From: CAZKBP01 sp964551015
GTDB taxonomy: Bacteria > Bacteroidota > Bacteroidia > Cytophagales > Microscillaceae
Direction of reading: 5' to 3'
Assembly (NCBI GenBank): GCA_964551015.1
Contig: CAZKBP010000005.1
Location: forward strand, 62,001 to 126,000
DNA: 64,000 nucleotides
Shown here: piece after piece, positions 16,730 to 24,654 of the stretch
How positions within the stretch are numbered: the stretch's first letter is position 1
How the letters are laid out: each line of letters opens with the position of its first letter
The notes under the pieces: model-generated
What the model was told of the DNA's origin: nothing
The model's database searches: none
What the model saw: only the letters and a program-made list of their open reading frames with translations
Position numbers and translations under genes: made by a program

Positions 16730-17905
16730 ATGTTATTGACCTTGCTATTATCTCTGGTGGGCATTTACCTGCTTGCCAATGTGCTCTACTACACCTGCTT
16801 CAGCATTGCCAGTCTGCTGGCTCCTACTGAGTCACAGAATCCACTTTTCCATTTCCCCAAGAATCGTTTTGCCATCCTAATACCTGCTTACAAAGAGGAT
16901 GCAGTCATCCGAGACAGTGCACTGAACGTACTAAAGCAGAATTATCCAAGTGATTACTTGGATGTGATCGTGATTGCAGATTCTTTAGAACCCGAAACGA
17001 TCAAGGAATTGCGAAAGCTTCCGATCACGGTATTGGAAGTGCATTTTGAAAAAAGCACCAAAGCTAAGTCTTTGCACACCGCCGTCAAGTCCCTCCCCAA
17101 AGCGTATGATATCGCCTTGATCTTAGATGCAGACAATCACTTGGCACCTGATTTTTTGAACCGAGTGAATATTTGCTACAATGAAGGCCATCAGGTAATC
17201 CAAGCGCACCGCACCGCCAAAAATTTAAATACGCCCTTTGCCCGCTTAGATGCGATCAGTGAAGAAATCAACAATGCCATTTTCCGTAAGGGACATCAAC
17301 GCTTGGGCTTTTCTTCAGCCTTGATTGGCTCAGGCATGGCGATGGATTATGAGCTACATCGGCATTACATCGCCTCTATCCAGACTTTGGGCGGATTTGA
17401 TAAAGAATTGGAGATCAAACTCCTCCGCGATGGCGTAAAAATCAAATATTTAGAAAGTGCCAAAGTTTATGATGAAAAAGTAGCCAGTCCTGAGGTCTTT
17501 GAAAAACAGCGTACCCGCTGGATGGCTGCCCAAATCAAGTATGCTCGCTTGTATTTTATACCTGCTTTTTTACAGCTTTTTACAAAAGGCAATTTAGATT
17601 ACTTTAACAAGGCATTGCAATTCGTTTTATTACCTCGCCTGATGCTTCTGGGCATATTGACCATCGGAACCTTTGTTTTATTCTTTATAGAAGGATACTG
17701 GGCCGAATTAAGTCTAGCACTTTGGGTACTCAACGCCCTGGCTCTCCTTTTGGCGATTCCTGGTGAGTTTTACGAGAAAGAGTTTGCCCAAGCCTTACTA
17801 GACCTGCCTCAAGCTTTTGGTCGAATGATTTTATCCACATTCAAGATGCAGAAGGCAAAAAATAATTTCCTCCATACGCCACATACAACCACCCATAAAA
17901 AATAA
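16730..17905 (+). CDS. Glycosyltransferase family 2, membrane-bound
   Basis: This 391-residue membrane protein has one N-terminal hydrophobic segment (about 1-25) and a GT-A domain with FAILIPAYKED. The DXD-type motif is LILDADNH, the acidic acceptor motif sits in GGFDKELEIKLL, and QRTRWMAAQ (QxxRW) is the mark of processive-like GT2 enzymes. It ends in two or three membrane helices (about 295-355). It adds sugars from a nucleotide-sugar donor to a membrane-bound acceptor or growing polymer. It is the first gene of a five-gene polysaccharide operon and is followed after 2 nt by a GT4 gene. Confidence 0.88.
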   Translation: MLLTLLLSLVGIYLLANVLYYTCFSIASLLAPTESQNPLFHFPKNRFAILIPAYKEDAVIRDSALNVLKQNYPSDYLDVIVIADSLEPETIKELRKLPITVLEVHFEKSTKAKSLHTAVKSLPKAYDIALILDADNHLAPDFLNRVNICYNEGHQVIQAHRTAKNLNTPFARLDAISEEINNAIFRKGHQRLGFSSALIGSGMAMDYELHRHYIASIQTLGGFDKELEIKLLRDGVKIKYLESAKVYDEKVASPEVFEKQRTRWMAAQIKYARLYFIPAFLQLFTKGNLDYFNKALQFVLLPRLMLLGILTIGTFVLFFIEGYWAELSLALWVLNALALLLAIPGEFYEKEFAQALLDLPQAFGRMILSTFKMQKAKNNFLHTPHTTTHKK

Positions 17906-17907
17906 TT

Positions 17908-19077
17908 ATGATGAAAATTGCCATAGAAGCCCAACGCATATTCCGAAAAAAGAAGCACGGCATGGACATCGTCGCCCTAGAAACGATCAAAGCTTTACAG
18001 AAATTGGATCAAGAGAATGAATACTTGATTTTTGTAAAACCTGGACCAGATAAGGATTGCTTGCCAGCCACGCATAATTTCAAGATCATAGAATTAGATG
18101 CCTACACTTACGCCGATTGGGAACAATGGCGATTACCGCAGGCGGTTAGTGCACATCAGCCAGATTTACTACATTGCACCAGCAATACCGCACCCCTGCG
18201 TCTCAATGTGCCTACCTGTGTAACCGTACACGATGTCATTTACTTAGAAAACCTTCCGTGGAAAGGAACTCCCTATCAGCGGATGGGCAATCTCTATCGT
18301 CGCTGGATTGTTCCACAGATAGCAAAAGATAGCCGAGTGCTACTCACGGTATCCAACTACGAAAAGGATAATATCTGCTGTACACTGGGGGTTGCTAATG
18401 AACACGTAAAGGTCGTTTACAACGGGGTAGGAGGGCAATTTCAACCTTATTACGAAAATAATCTCTCCCGGGCACTTAGACAAAAATTCAACCTCCCGGA
18501 AAGATTCATCTTTTTTCTTGGCAATCAAGCTCCTAAAAAGAATATGCTCAACGTACTGAATGCATATAAGAAATATCGCCAGCAAACCCGGGAAGTACAT
18601 CCACTCGTGATCGCCGAGACACATCCTCAGGAATTAAAAAAGATGCTTCATCAAATTCAAGCTCCTGAGCTAGCTCATCATATTCATCTGACGGGTTATA
18701 TTGAGCATCGCTTATTGCCTTTTTTCTACAATTCAGCCACGCTATTTCTCTATCCTTCCCTGAGAGAGAGCTTCGGCATCCCGATCATAGAAGCTATGGC
18801 TTGTGGTACGCCCGTCATTACTTCAGACACCTCGGCTATGCCTGAGGTGGCCGGGGGGGCTGCTTGGTTGGTCAATCCACAGAGTCCAGAAGAGATGGCT
18901 GAGGCCATAGCCAAAGTTATGAACAATCCTTATTTGAGGAGTTCTATGACGCAAAAAGGTCTGGAAAGAGCCAAGCGTTTTTGCTGGGAAAATACTGCTC
19001 AGCAAACTCTAGAAATTTATGAAAATATTACCCAGAAATCAGCAAAGACACTATGCTATGCCACGAGCTTGAATTAA
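17908..19077 (+). CDS. Glycosyltransferase family 4 (GT-B fold)
   Basis: The 389-residue protein has an N-terminal acceptor-binding half (IAIEAQRIFRKKKHGMDIV, then VTVHDVIYLENLP) and a C-terminal Glycos_transf_1 half. The EX7E motif appears in ESFGIPIIEAMACGTPVI, followed by EVAGGAAWLVNP. This is the retaining, RfaB/mannosyltransferase-like type and is cytoplasmic or membrane-associated. Its start lies 2 nt after the preceding GT2 stop, implying co-transcription and perhaps coupled translation. Sugar specificity cannot be read from sequence. Confidence 0.9.
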   Translation: MMKIAIEAQRIFRKKKHGMDIVALETIKALQKLDQENEYLIFVKPGPDKDCLPATHNFKIIELDAYTYADWEQWRLPQAVSAHQPDLLHCTSNTAPLRLNVPTCVTVHDVIYLENLPWKGTPYQRMGNLYRRWIVPQIAKDSRVLLTVSNYEKDNICCTLGVANEHVKVVYNGVGGQFQPYYENNLSRALRQKFNLPERFIFFLGNQAPKKNMLNVLNAYKKYRQQTREVHPLVIAETHPQELKKMLHQIQAPELAHHIHLTGYIEHRLLPFFYNSATLFLYPSLRESFGIPIIEAMACGTPVITSDTSAMPEVAGGAAWLVNPQSPEEMAEAIAKVMNNPYLRSSMTQKGLERAKRFCWENTAQQTLEIYENITQKSAKTLCYATSLN

Positions 19078-19199
19078 CTGTATTTAGATGCTAGTTCTTA
19101 GTGCTTGCTTATCAGAGCGGTAGAGCCAAGGCTCAGATCCAGTTCTGAAAAGCCAACCACTAAGGACTCATTACTCACAACCATTTAAAATCTTCATCC

Positions 19200-20384
19200 A
19201 TGATGCATTTGCTAGAAATTCTGTTTTGGTTTTGTTGTTTTGTTCTTTTTTACACTTACATCGGTTACGGCGTACTCTTGTACATACTGGTCAAGTACGT
19301 AATGCGATGGCTCAAACCTTCGGCTCAGTTGGAACAGCGCGTGGGTCAGGCATGGCCGGAGGTATCTTTTATCGTGGCGGCTTACAATGAAGAAGACTGT
19401 ATTCGTGCCAAAGCCTTGAATACCTCAGCCCTGGATTATCCCCAAGAGAAACTTTCCTTGATTTTCGTAACGGATGGCTCACGGGATCGTACCAATGAGA
19501 TTTTGGCGGAGTTTCCCGATATTCAGGTGCATTATCGGCCCGAGCGAGCCGGCAAAACCGCAGCCATCAACCGAGTCATGAAGCTGGTCAAAACGCCGAT
19601 CACCATTTTCTCAGATGCCAATACAGAAATTAATTCCCAAGCCATCCAAGAAATAGTCAAGCATTACCGAGACGAAAAGGTAGGAGCCGTAGCCGGAGAG
19701 AAAAGAGTCAGCAATCCTCAACATGAGCAAGCTAGCAGTGCCGGAGAGGGACTTTATTGGAAATATGAGTCAACTCTCAAAAAATGGGACGCCCAGCTGA
19801 GCTCGGCCTGTGGAGCAGCCGGGGAGTTATTTTCTATCAGAACTGCTTTGTACAAACCTGTACCCAGCCACGCCTTACTGGACGACTTCTTAATTTCGCT
19901 AAAAGTACTGCGCGAAGGCTATAAAATCGCTTACGAACCTCGAGCCTACGCTTTAGAAACTTCTTCCGCTTCTATTCAAGAGGAACTTAAACGGAAAATT
20001 CGCATTAGCGCTGGCGGCATTCAGTCCATCTTGTGGATGAAAGATTTATTGAACCCTCTGCGCTACGGCCTATTTAGCTGGCAATATTTCTCACACCGTG
20101 TCTTGCGTTGGACTTTGGCTCCCTTGGCACTGCTCGTGGTACTTTTGGTCAATATTGTACTAGCCTCAGAAGGCGGATTGATCTACACGATTGCCCTGAG
20201 CTTGCAAATACTATTTTATCTCTTAGCAATGCTAGGATGGGTCATGGAAAATAGCCAAACACAAGTCAAAGCCTTTTTAATTCCCTTTTACTTTCTGATG
20301 ATGAATTACTCCGTATATCGTGGATTTTGGCGGTGGCTACGAGGGAATCAGTCTGTACTCTGGGAAAAAGCCCGACGAGCGTGA
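19200..20384 (+). CDS. Glycosyltransferase family 2, membrane-bound, IcaA/cellulose-synthase-like
   Basis: The 394-residue protein has an N-terminal helix (about 5-35) and a GT-A domain (VSFIVAAYNEED, then the donor-site acidic motif ITIFSDANTE). Acceptor and catalytic acidic residues lie in SHALLDDFLISLKV, followed by KRKIRISAGGIQ. Three C-terminal membrane helices (about 295-375) complete the pattern of enzymes that polymerise or extend a surface polysaccharide. A 120-nt intergenic stretch with an imperfect inverted repeat (near 19090 and 19165) separates it from the GT4 gene, so a second promoter is possible. Confidence 0.88.
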   Translation: MMHLLEILFWFCCFVLFYTYIGYGVLLYILVKYVMRWLKPSAQLEQRVGQAWPEVSFIVAAYNEEDCIRAKALNTSALDYPQEKLSLIFVTDGSRDRTNEILAEFPDIQVHYRPERAGKTAAINRVMKLVKTPITIFSDANTEINSQAIQEIVKHYRDEKVGAVAGEKRVSNPQHEQASSAGEGLYWKYESTLKKWDAQLSSACGAAGELFSIRTALYKPVPSHALLDDFLISLKVLREGYKIAYEPRAYALETSSASIQEELKRKIRISAGGIQSILWMKDLLNPLRYGLFSWQYFSHRVLRWTLAPLALLVVLLVNIVLASEGGLIYTIALSLQILFYLLAMLGWVMENSQTQVKAFLIPFYFLMMNYSVYRGFWRWLRGNQSVLWEKARRA

Positions 20385-20520
20385 GTAGTTGTTAGCGATC
20401 ACTGAACCACAAAAATTATTGATGAACAATAAAAAATATGAAACAAGCCTTTATCAACAAGTAAAGAATGATCATCAAACATAAAAAAAACTCCTAACCT
20501 GCAGCTTATAACTCAAAAAA

Positions 20521-21444
20521 ATGAAACATTCAGAATCAACCCCCATGCCCTTAGTCTCAATTGTCTCCGTAAATTGGAACAAACCCGAAATCACGCTGGA
20601 CATGGTCAAATCTTTCCGGCACGTGAGCTACACAAATTACGAGCTAATCATCGTAGATAATGGCTCCACCCGTGGAGATATTGATATCGTCAAAGATTAT
20701 CCCAAGGTAAGGCTGATCAAAACCGGACGAAACCTCGGCTTCGCGGGCGGAACCAATGCAGGCATTCGCCAAGCTAAGGGAAAATATATCTTGCTCCTGA
20801 ACAATGATACCATCGTCAGTCCACACTTCCTCGAGCCCATGGTAGAGTTGCTGGAAGAAAATATCCACATCGGCATCGTGAGTCCAAAGATTTACTACTA
20901 CGATGCTCCTCAGGTGATTCAATTCGCTGGAACCACCGAGATCAATCCTGTTACGGGGCAAGGCCACAAAATTGGCTACTTGCAAGAAGATGACGGCTCT
21001 TATGCAAAAGCTCAACCCACTGCCTTGACCCACGGCGCCTGTATGATGGTGAGAAGAAGGGTTTTTGAGCAAATTGGGTTATTGTCTGAATTGTATTTTA
21101 TGTATTATGAAGAATATGATTTCTGCGAAAGAGCCAAGCAGGTAGGTTGGCAATGTTATTTTACGGGGAAGTCTTACATACATCACCGCGAATCGATGAG
21201 CATGGGGAAAACCAACCCTTTAAAGACTTACTATATGTTCCGTAATCGCTGGCTTTATATGCGACGCGTGGGCAGAGGCATCAATTATTATCTCTTTCTG
21301 GTGTTTTTCCTGTGCCTGAGTATTCCCAAGCATTTTCTAAAACACCTTTTCAAAAGAGAAATCAAGCACGCCGTCAATGTCGTCAAGGGCGTGGTATGGA
21401 ATTTACAAAATTTCCAGATAGAGCATAATGAAAGCATTAATTAG
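20521..21444 (+). CDS. Glycosyltransferase family 2, rhamnosyltransferase-like
   Basis: The 307-residue protein has a GT-A fold: VSIVSVNWNKPEITLDMVKS, IIVDNGSTRGD, NLGFAGGTNAGI, the donor motif LLLNNDTIV, and the acceptor region MYYEEYDFCERAKQVGW. This is the pattern of WbbL/RfbF-like rhamnosyltransferases, though the sugar is not proven. A C-terminal hydrophobic helix (about 255-275) anchors it. Its last 17 nt overlap the start of the acyltransferase gene, so the two are translationally linked. Confidence 0.9.
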   Translation: MKHSESTPMPLVSIVSVNWNKPEITLDMVKSFRHVSYTNYELIIVDNGSTRGDIDIVKDYPKVRLIKTGRNLGFAGGTNAGIRQAKGKYILLLNNDTIVSPHFLEPMVELLEENIHIGIVSPKIYYYDAPQVIQFAGTTEINPVTGQGHKIGYLQEDDGSYAKAQPTALTHGACMMVRRRVFEQIGLLSELYFMYYEEYDFCERAKQVGWQCYFTGKSYIHHRESMSMGKTNPLKTYYMFRNRWLYMRRVGRGINYYLFLVFFLCLSIPKHFLKHLFKREIKHAVNVVKGVVWNLQNFQIEHNESIN

Positions 21445-22099
21445 TCAAGAAATTCAAAGAATCGCCAAAGGCAAGGGGCTGCCTGCTCATCACTGGAAAG
21501 TATACGGGAGCTTAGGTTGGCGCTTGGCAGACTTGAGCTGGAGATTTGTCTGGAGTAAAATCCATCTTAGGCACGTAAGCCAGTGTGGCAAATGGGTCTT
21601 TACCCGAGGACGCCCCACCGTCGTGAACCGGGGGCACTTGGCACTGGGCGATCGAGTACGGATTTGGTCAAACATTCAGCCTAGCCGCTTATCCGTACAT
21701 CAGGGGGCAAGTCTGCACATTGCTCAAAATACCTTTGTGAACGGAGCGATTATCTCCGCTTCGGCCAGCATTCATATTGGAGAAAACTGCCTGATCGCAC
21801 CCCAGGTCATGATTATGGATAGTGATTTTCACGAAGTAGGAGAGACGCATAGTACCAGTGGAGAAGCACTACCCATCGTGATTGAAGATAAAGTTTGGCT
21901 GGCTACACGCAGTATGGTTTTGAAAGGCGTCCGTATTGGTGAGGGAGCGATTGTGGCCGCAGGAGCGATTGTTACCAAAGATGTGCAGCCCTACACCGTG
22001 GTAGCCGGAGTACCCGCCAAAGAGGTAAAAAAACTACGTCCCATGGTTGATGTACAGATTACAAATCGTGAGTTACAAGTTGCAAAATTGAATCGATAA
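21428..22099 (+). CDS. Hexapeptide-repeat (left-handed beta-helix) acyltransferase
   Basis: The 223-residue protein is of the WcaF/maltose-O-acetyltransferase type. Hexapeptide turns run from about residue 70 to 200 (IHIGENCLIAPQVMIMDSDFHEV, VWLATRSMVLKGVRIGEGAIVAAGAIVTKDV, and the closing TVVAGVPAKEVKKL). The catalytic His is in DSDFHE. It probably acetylates a sugar of the polysaccharide made by the adjacent enzymes. The ATG lies inside the end of the upstream GT2 gene (17-nt overlap). It is the last gene before the repeat/gap region. Confidence 0.9.
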   Translation: MKALISQEIQRIAKGKGLPAHHWKVYGSLGWRLADLSWRFVWSKIHLRHVSQCGKWVFTRGRPTVVNRGHLALGDRVRIWSNIQPSRLSVHQGASLHIAQNTFVNGAIISASASIHIGENCLIAPQVMIMDSDFHEVGETHSTSGEALPIVIEDKVWLATRSMVLKGVRIGEGAIVAAGAIVTKDVQPYTVVAGVPAKEVKKLRPMVDVQITNRELQVAKLNR

Positions 22100-22139
22100 G
22101 TCATAAAAATCTTTCACGGGTCCTTGACACACTGAAAGC

Positions 22140-22194
22140 ATACCTTAGAAAAGGTAGGTTGAGTAGACCAGAAAAGGCATCTCTTTTGGGGATG
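22140..22194 (+). repeat. Three-hairpin repeat, copy A (truncated by assembly gap)
   Basis: This copy starts ATACCTTAGAAAAGGTAGG and is identical to copy C up to GGGGATG, where the run of N begins. It lies 40 nt after the acyltransferase stop. Confidence 0.8.
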
Positions 22195-22294
22195 NNNNNN
22201 NNNNNNNNNNNNNNNNNNNNNNNNNNNNNNNNNNNNNNNNNNNNNNNNNNNNNNNNNNNNNNNNNNNNNNNNNNNNNNNNNNNNNNNNNNNNNN
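22195..22294. other. Assembly gap (100 N)
   Basis: A run of exactly 100 N flanked on both sides by the same repeat unit, as expected when an assembler cannot resolve tandem copies. The true length and number of repeat copies here are unknown. Confidence 0.98.
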
Positions 22295-22349
22295 AAAAGG
22301 TAGGTTGAGTAGACCAGAAAAGGCATCTCTTTTGGGGATGTCCTTTCTT
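22295..22349 (+). repeat. Three-hairpin repeat, copy B (5' end lost in gap)
   Basis: It resumes at AAAAGGTAGGTTGAG and runs through GGATGTCCTTTCTT, identical to copy C over this stretch. Confidence 0.8.
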
Positions 22350-22363
22350 CCCGAACTTAGAGC

Positions 22364-22398
22364 CGATCGTCCTTCTGGTTAATAAAGAAGGCAGATCG
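22364..22398. repeat. Imperfect hairpin between repeat copies B and C
   Basis: Arms CGATC-gt-CCTTCT and AGAAGG-ca-GATCG pair over 11 of 13 positions with a 9-nt loop. Confidence 0.5.
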
Positions 22399-22417
22399 TT
22401 CTTCCATCAGAGTAAGC

Positions 22418-22447
22418 TGCGGACAGTTGTCTGCGGTTTGTAGACTA
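22418..22447. repeat. Dispersed 30-bp element, copy 1
   Basis: The stretch beginning TGCGGACAGTTGTCTG matches 41043-41072 at 23 of 30 positions without gaps, and is built of related GCGGAC/CTGCGG words. It is REP-like. Confidence 0.5.
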
Positions 22448-22460
22448 AATAATTGAAAAT

Positions 22461-22523
22461 ATACCTTAGAAAAGGTAGGTTGAGTAGACCAGAAAAGGCA
22501 TCTCTTTTGGGGATGTCCTTTCT
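22461..22523 (+). repeat. Three-hairpin repeat, copy C (complete)
   Basis: The complete 63-nt unit can fold into three successive hairpins: ACCTT-AGAA-AAGGT, then GGTT-GAGTA-GACC, then AAAGGCATC pairing with GATGTCCTTT (one bulge). Copy C runs into TCTTTTTTTA, so its last hairpin looks like a transcription terminator. It lies 100 nt upstream of the DUF2267 gene. Confidence 0.75.
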
Positions 22524-22625
22524 TTTTTTATTTATGCAGGAAAGTTAGCAAACATTTCTGTTAGAAACAATAGAAAGTTATTTTTGAATCATAATAATTC
22601 TTTCAACTTAAATTTTTCAAACAAC

Positions 22626-23060
22626 ATGGCCTTTAATCTTGAACAGCAAGTACAAACAAGTAATGCTTTTATCAATGAATTGTCTGCTACACTCAAAGCT
22701 TCCGAAGAGCAGACCGAAAGAATGGTGCGAGATGCATTACATACCCTGCGTGATGTCATCTCGATTGGAGAATCCTTAGACCTGATTGCCCAGTTTCCTC
22801 TATTTCTTAAAGCGGTATATGTAAATGGCTGGAGTGGGGCTGTCAAATCAAAGATCGACACCATGGATCAATTCATGGCTCGCTTGGCGGAGCAAGGTGC
22901 AAACAATCGCAGTGACTTTGCAGACAATCGTGAATCAGCTCGCCAACAAGTAGAAGTTATTTACAATTTCTTAGGAAAGTATTTGTCAGAAGGACAGGCT
23001 CAGGATGTAATCGCAAACCTACCTGCTGATTTGAAGCCACTCTTTGCCGGAGTAAAATAG
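22626..23060 (+). CDS. DUF2267 family protein
   Basis: The protein is 144 residues long from the ATG at 22626. A longer reading from TTG at 22584 adds an Asn-rich stretch (NHNNSFNLNFSNN) that looks non-coding. The first half (RMVRDALHTLRDVISIGESLDLIAQFPLFLKAVYVNGW) and the second (VIYNFLGKYLSEGQAQDVIANLPADLKPLF) match the two-lobed all-helical DUF2267 pattern. The function of the family is unknown. It is soluble, has no signal peptide and stands alone between the repeat region and the O-antigen-ligase gene. Confidence 0.75.
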   Translation: MAFNLEQQVQTSNAFINELSATLKASEEQTERMVRDALHTLRDVISIGESLDLIAQFPLFLKAVYVNGWSGAVKSKIDTMDQFMARLAEQGANNRSDFADNRESARQQVEVIYNFLGKYLSEGQAQDVIANLPADLKPLFAGVK

Positions 23061-23075
23061 CTAATCCAAAACGGA

Positions 23076-23110
23076 GGAGCTTCGCCTAAGAAGCTTCTTC
23101 TTTCTTCTTT
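23076..23110 (+). terminator. Hairpin terminator between convergent genes
   Basis: The arms around AGCTTC/GAAGCT with loop GCCTAA are followed by TCTTCTTTCTTCTTT on the plus strand. It overlaps the 3' end of the ligase gene. Confidence 0.5.
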
Positions 23111-24540
23111 AGGGATTGATCTAAGATAGGAGACATAAAAATAAAAACCATACTCGTGTAGAGTAATAATCCGGTGGGCATTTGTCCCAAAACGCCATTG
23201 CCATAGCTAGCCGCATAAATGCCCATCATTCCCCCGTGCAAGCCCATCATGATTTGCCGGAGGTTCGGGTCTTCCAGAAACCAGATGAAATAACCTCCTC
23301 GTAGCGCGATAAAAAACAGCACCCCCAGATGCAGATAAAGCCCCACGATGCCTTCCTCGGCCCAGATACGCACGTACCAACTGTCCGTGGGAGTTTGCGC
23401 CAAAAAGGTATTAGGGCTAAACCTCAAGCCCCAATTACCCGCCGAGCCAATGCCTCCACCAAAAGGCTTATTCCTGAGATATACGGCTAGTTTGCGCTGA
23501 TTCTCAATGCGAACCATCAAGGAAGGTTCATTGGGGTCAAGTGCGGTGCGCATCCGCCTGACTGCATAAATATTGTGAGCGATAGAAGTGTATTTTAAGA
23601 TAAAGAATACACTTCCCGCGGCCACTATTCCTAAAACAACAATTTTGAAATTTTTACTGAGAATAAAGTAAGTGAAAAAACCCAAAGCCGGAACCGCCAT
23701 GGCTCCACGAGTTCCCGAAATCATCATGCCCACTAAAGACATAAAAGCTACGAAAGCATAGAACAAACGCCATTTGATCGGAAATTTTCTCCCCAAAGCC
23801 ATAACCCCAGACACCACCAAGGTATGTCCTTGCGAAGCACCAAATTGACCAGCATCACTGTAGTAGGAGAAGACCCTGAGTTTGCCAAAAAGGACATGTT
23901 GTTCTGCTGCTCCCGCATCTAACCAAGCCTGTTCTGCAAAATCTACCCCAATGATGTTTTGTTTTAGCCCGTTTAAGGTACCCAGTAGAGAAAGTCCAAA
24001 CCAAAAAAGCAAAAACCCGTGTAGATGCTTTTGATCTTGCCATAATATAAATACGAGCGGAATGACCATGAGCATGTAAAGAGCCACCCCCCGCATCGCA
24101 AAAAACCAGGCCACCCGACTCACCGCCTGCGGATTGAAAAGTTCTAAAAAATTATAAGCAAACCAGACCAAAGCGGCGATCGTTAGGCCGTTGTAAGCCC
24201 GATTCCAATCAGTATTTTCATCCTGTTTGAGAATCAGCACCAAGTAGGTAAGTGCCAACACCACGTCAATCGTCAAGCCCCAAGGTACGAAGGTGATGTA
24301 ACGCGTCAGCCCGATGGCGATAAAGGCTAAAGTAATTGCAGAATACAGACCAACCAGAGGAGATTGGTACAGATAGTATAAATAACCTATGACGGCTACC
24401 AACACCGGAATCATGATAAAAAGTGCCAAACTACCCCCCAACGAAAGGAAAGGGAGCGTAGAGGCGATAAGTACAATCAAGAGAATTCCTCCCGGAGATT
24501 TGAGAAGATCACTGACTCGTTTGGAGTTGAAGGGGTTCAA
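23086..24540 (-). CDS. O-antigen ligase/polymerase family membrane protein (Wzy/WaaL-like)
   Basis: The 484-residue protein has about 11-12 hydrophobic segments and one large loop (about 320-390) carrying the features of the Wzy_C family: MVRIENQRKLAVYLRNKPFGGGIGS, then TPTDSWYVRIWAEEGIVGLYLHLGV. Enzymes of this family polymerise or ligate undecaprenyl-linked glycans in the periplasm. It lies next to the glycosyltransferase locus but on the other strand, so it probably belongs to the same surface-polysaccharide pathway under its own promoter. Ligase and polymerase cannot be told apart from sequence alone. Confidence 0.85.
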   Translation of the reverse strand: MNPFNSKRVSDLLKSPGGILLIVLIASTLPFLSLGGSLALFIMIPVLVAVIGYLYYLYQSPLVGLYSAITLAFIAIGLTRYITFVPWGLTIDVVLALTYLVLILKQDENTDWNRAYNGLTIAALVWFAYNFLELFNPQAVSRVAWFFAMRGVALYMLMVIPLVFILWQDQKHLHGFLLFWFGLSLLGTLNGLKQNIIGVDFAEQAWLDAGAAEQHVLFGKLRVFSYYSDAGQFGASQGHTLVVSGVMALGRKFPIKWRLFYAFVAFMSLVGMMISGTRGAMAVPALGFFTYFILSKNFKIVVLGIVAAGSVFFILKYTSIAHNIYAVRRMRTALDPNEPSLMVRIENQRKLAVYLRNKPFGGGIGSAGNWGLRFSPNTFLAQTPTDSWYVRIWAEEGIVGLYLHLGVLFFIALRGGYFIWFLEDPNLRQIMMGLHGGMMGIYAASYGNGVLGQMPTGLLLYTSMVFIFMSPILDQSLKKKEEAS

Positions 24541-24654
24541 AGTAGATTTGCTATTATTCTGGTTCTACCAAAAAAAGCAAAAATTTGTCAATATCTCAAG
24601 GTAAGGCATCCTATATATGGATAAAAAACTTACCTAAGTTGCTTGACCAGAGAT

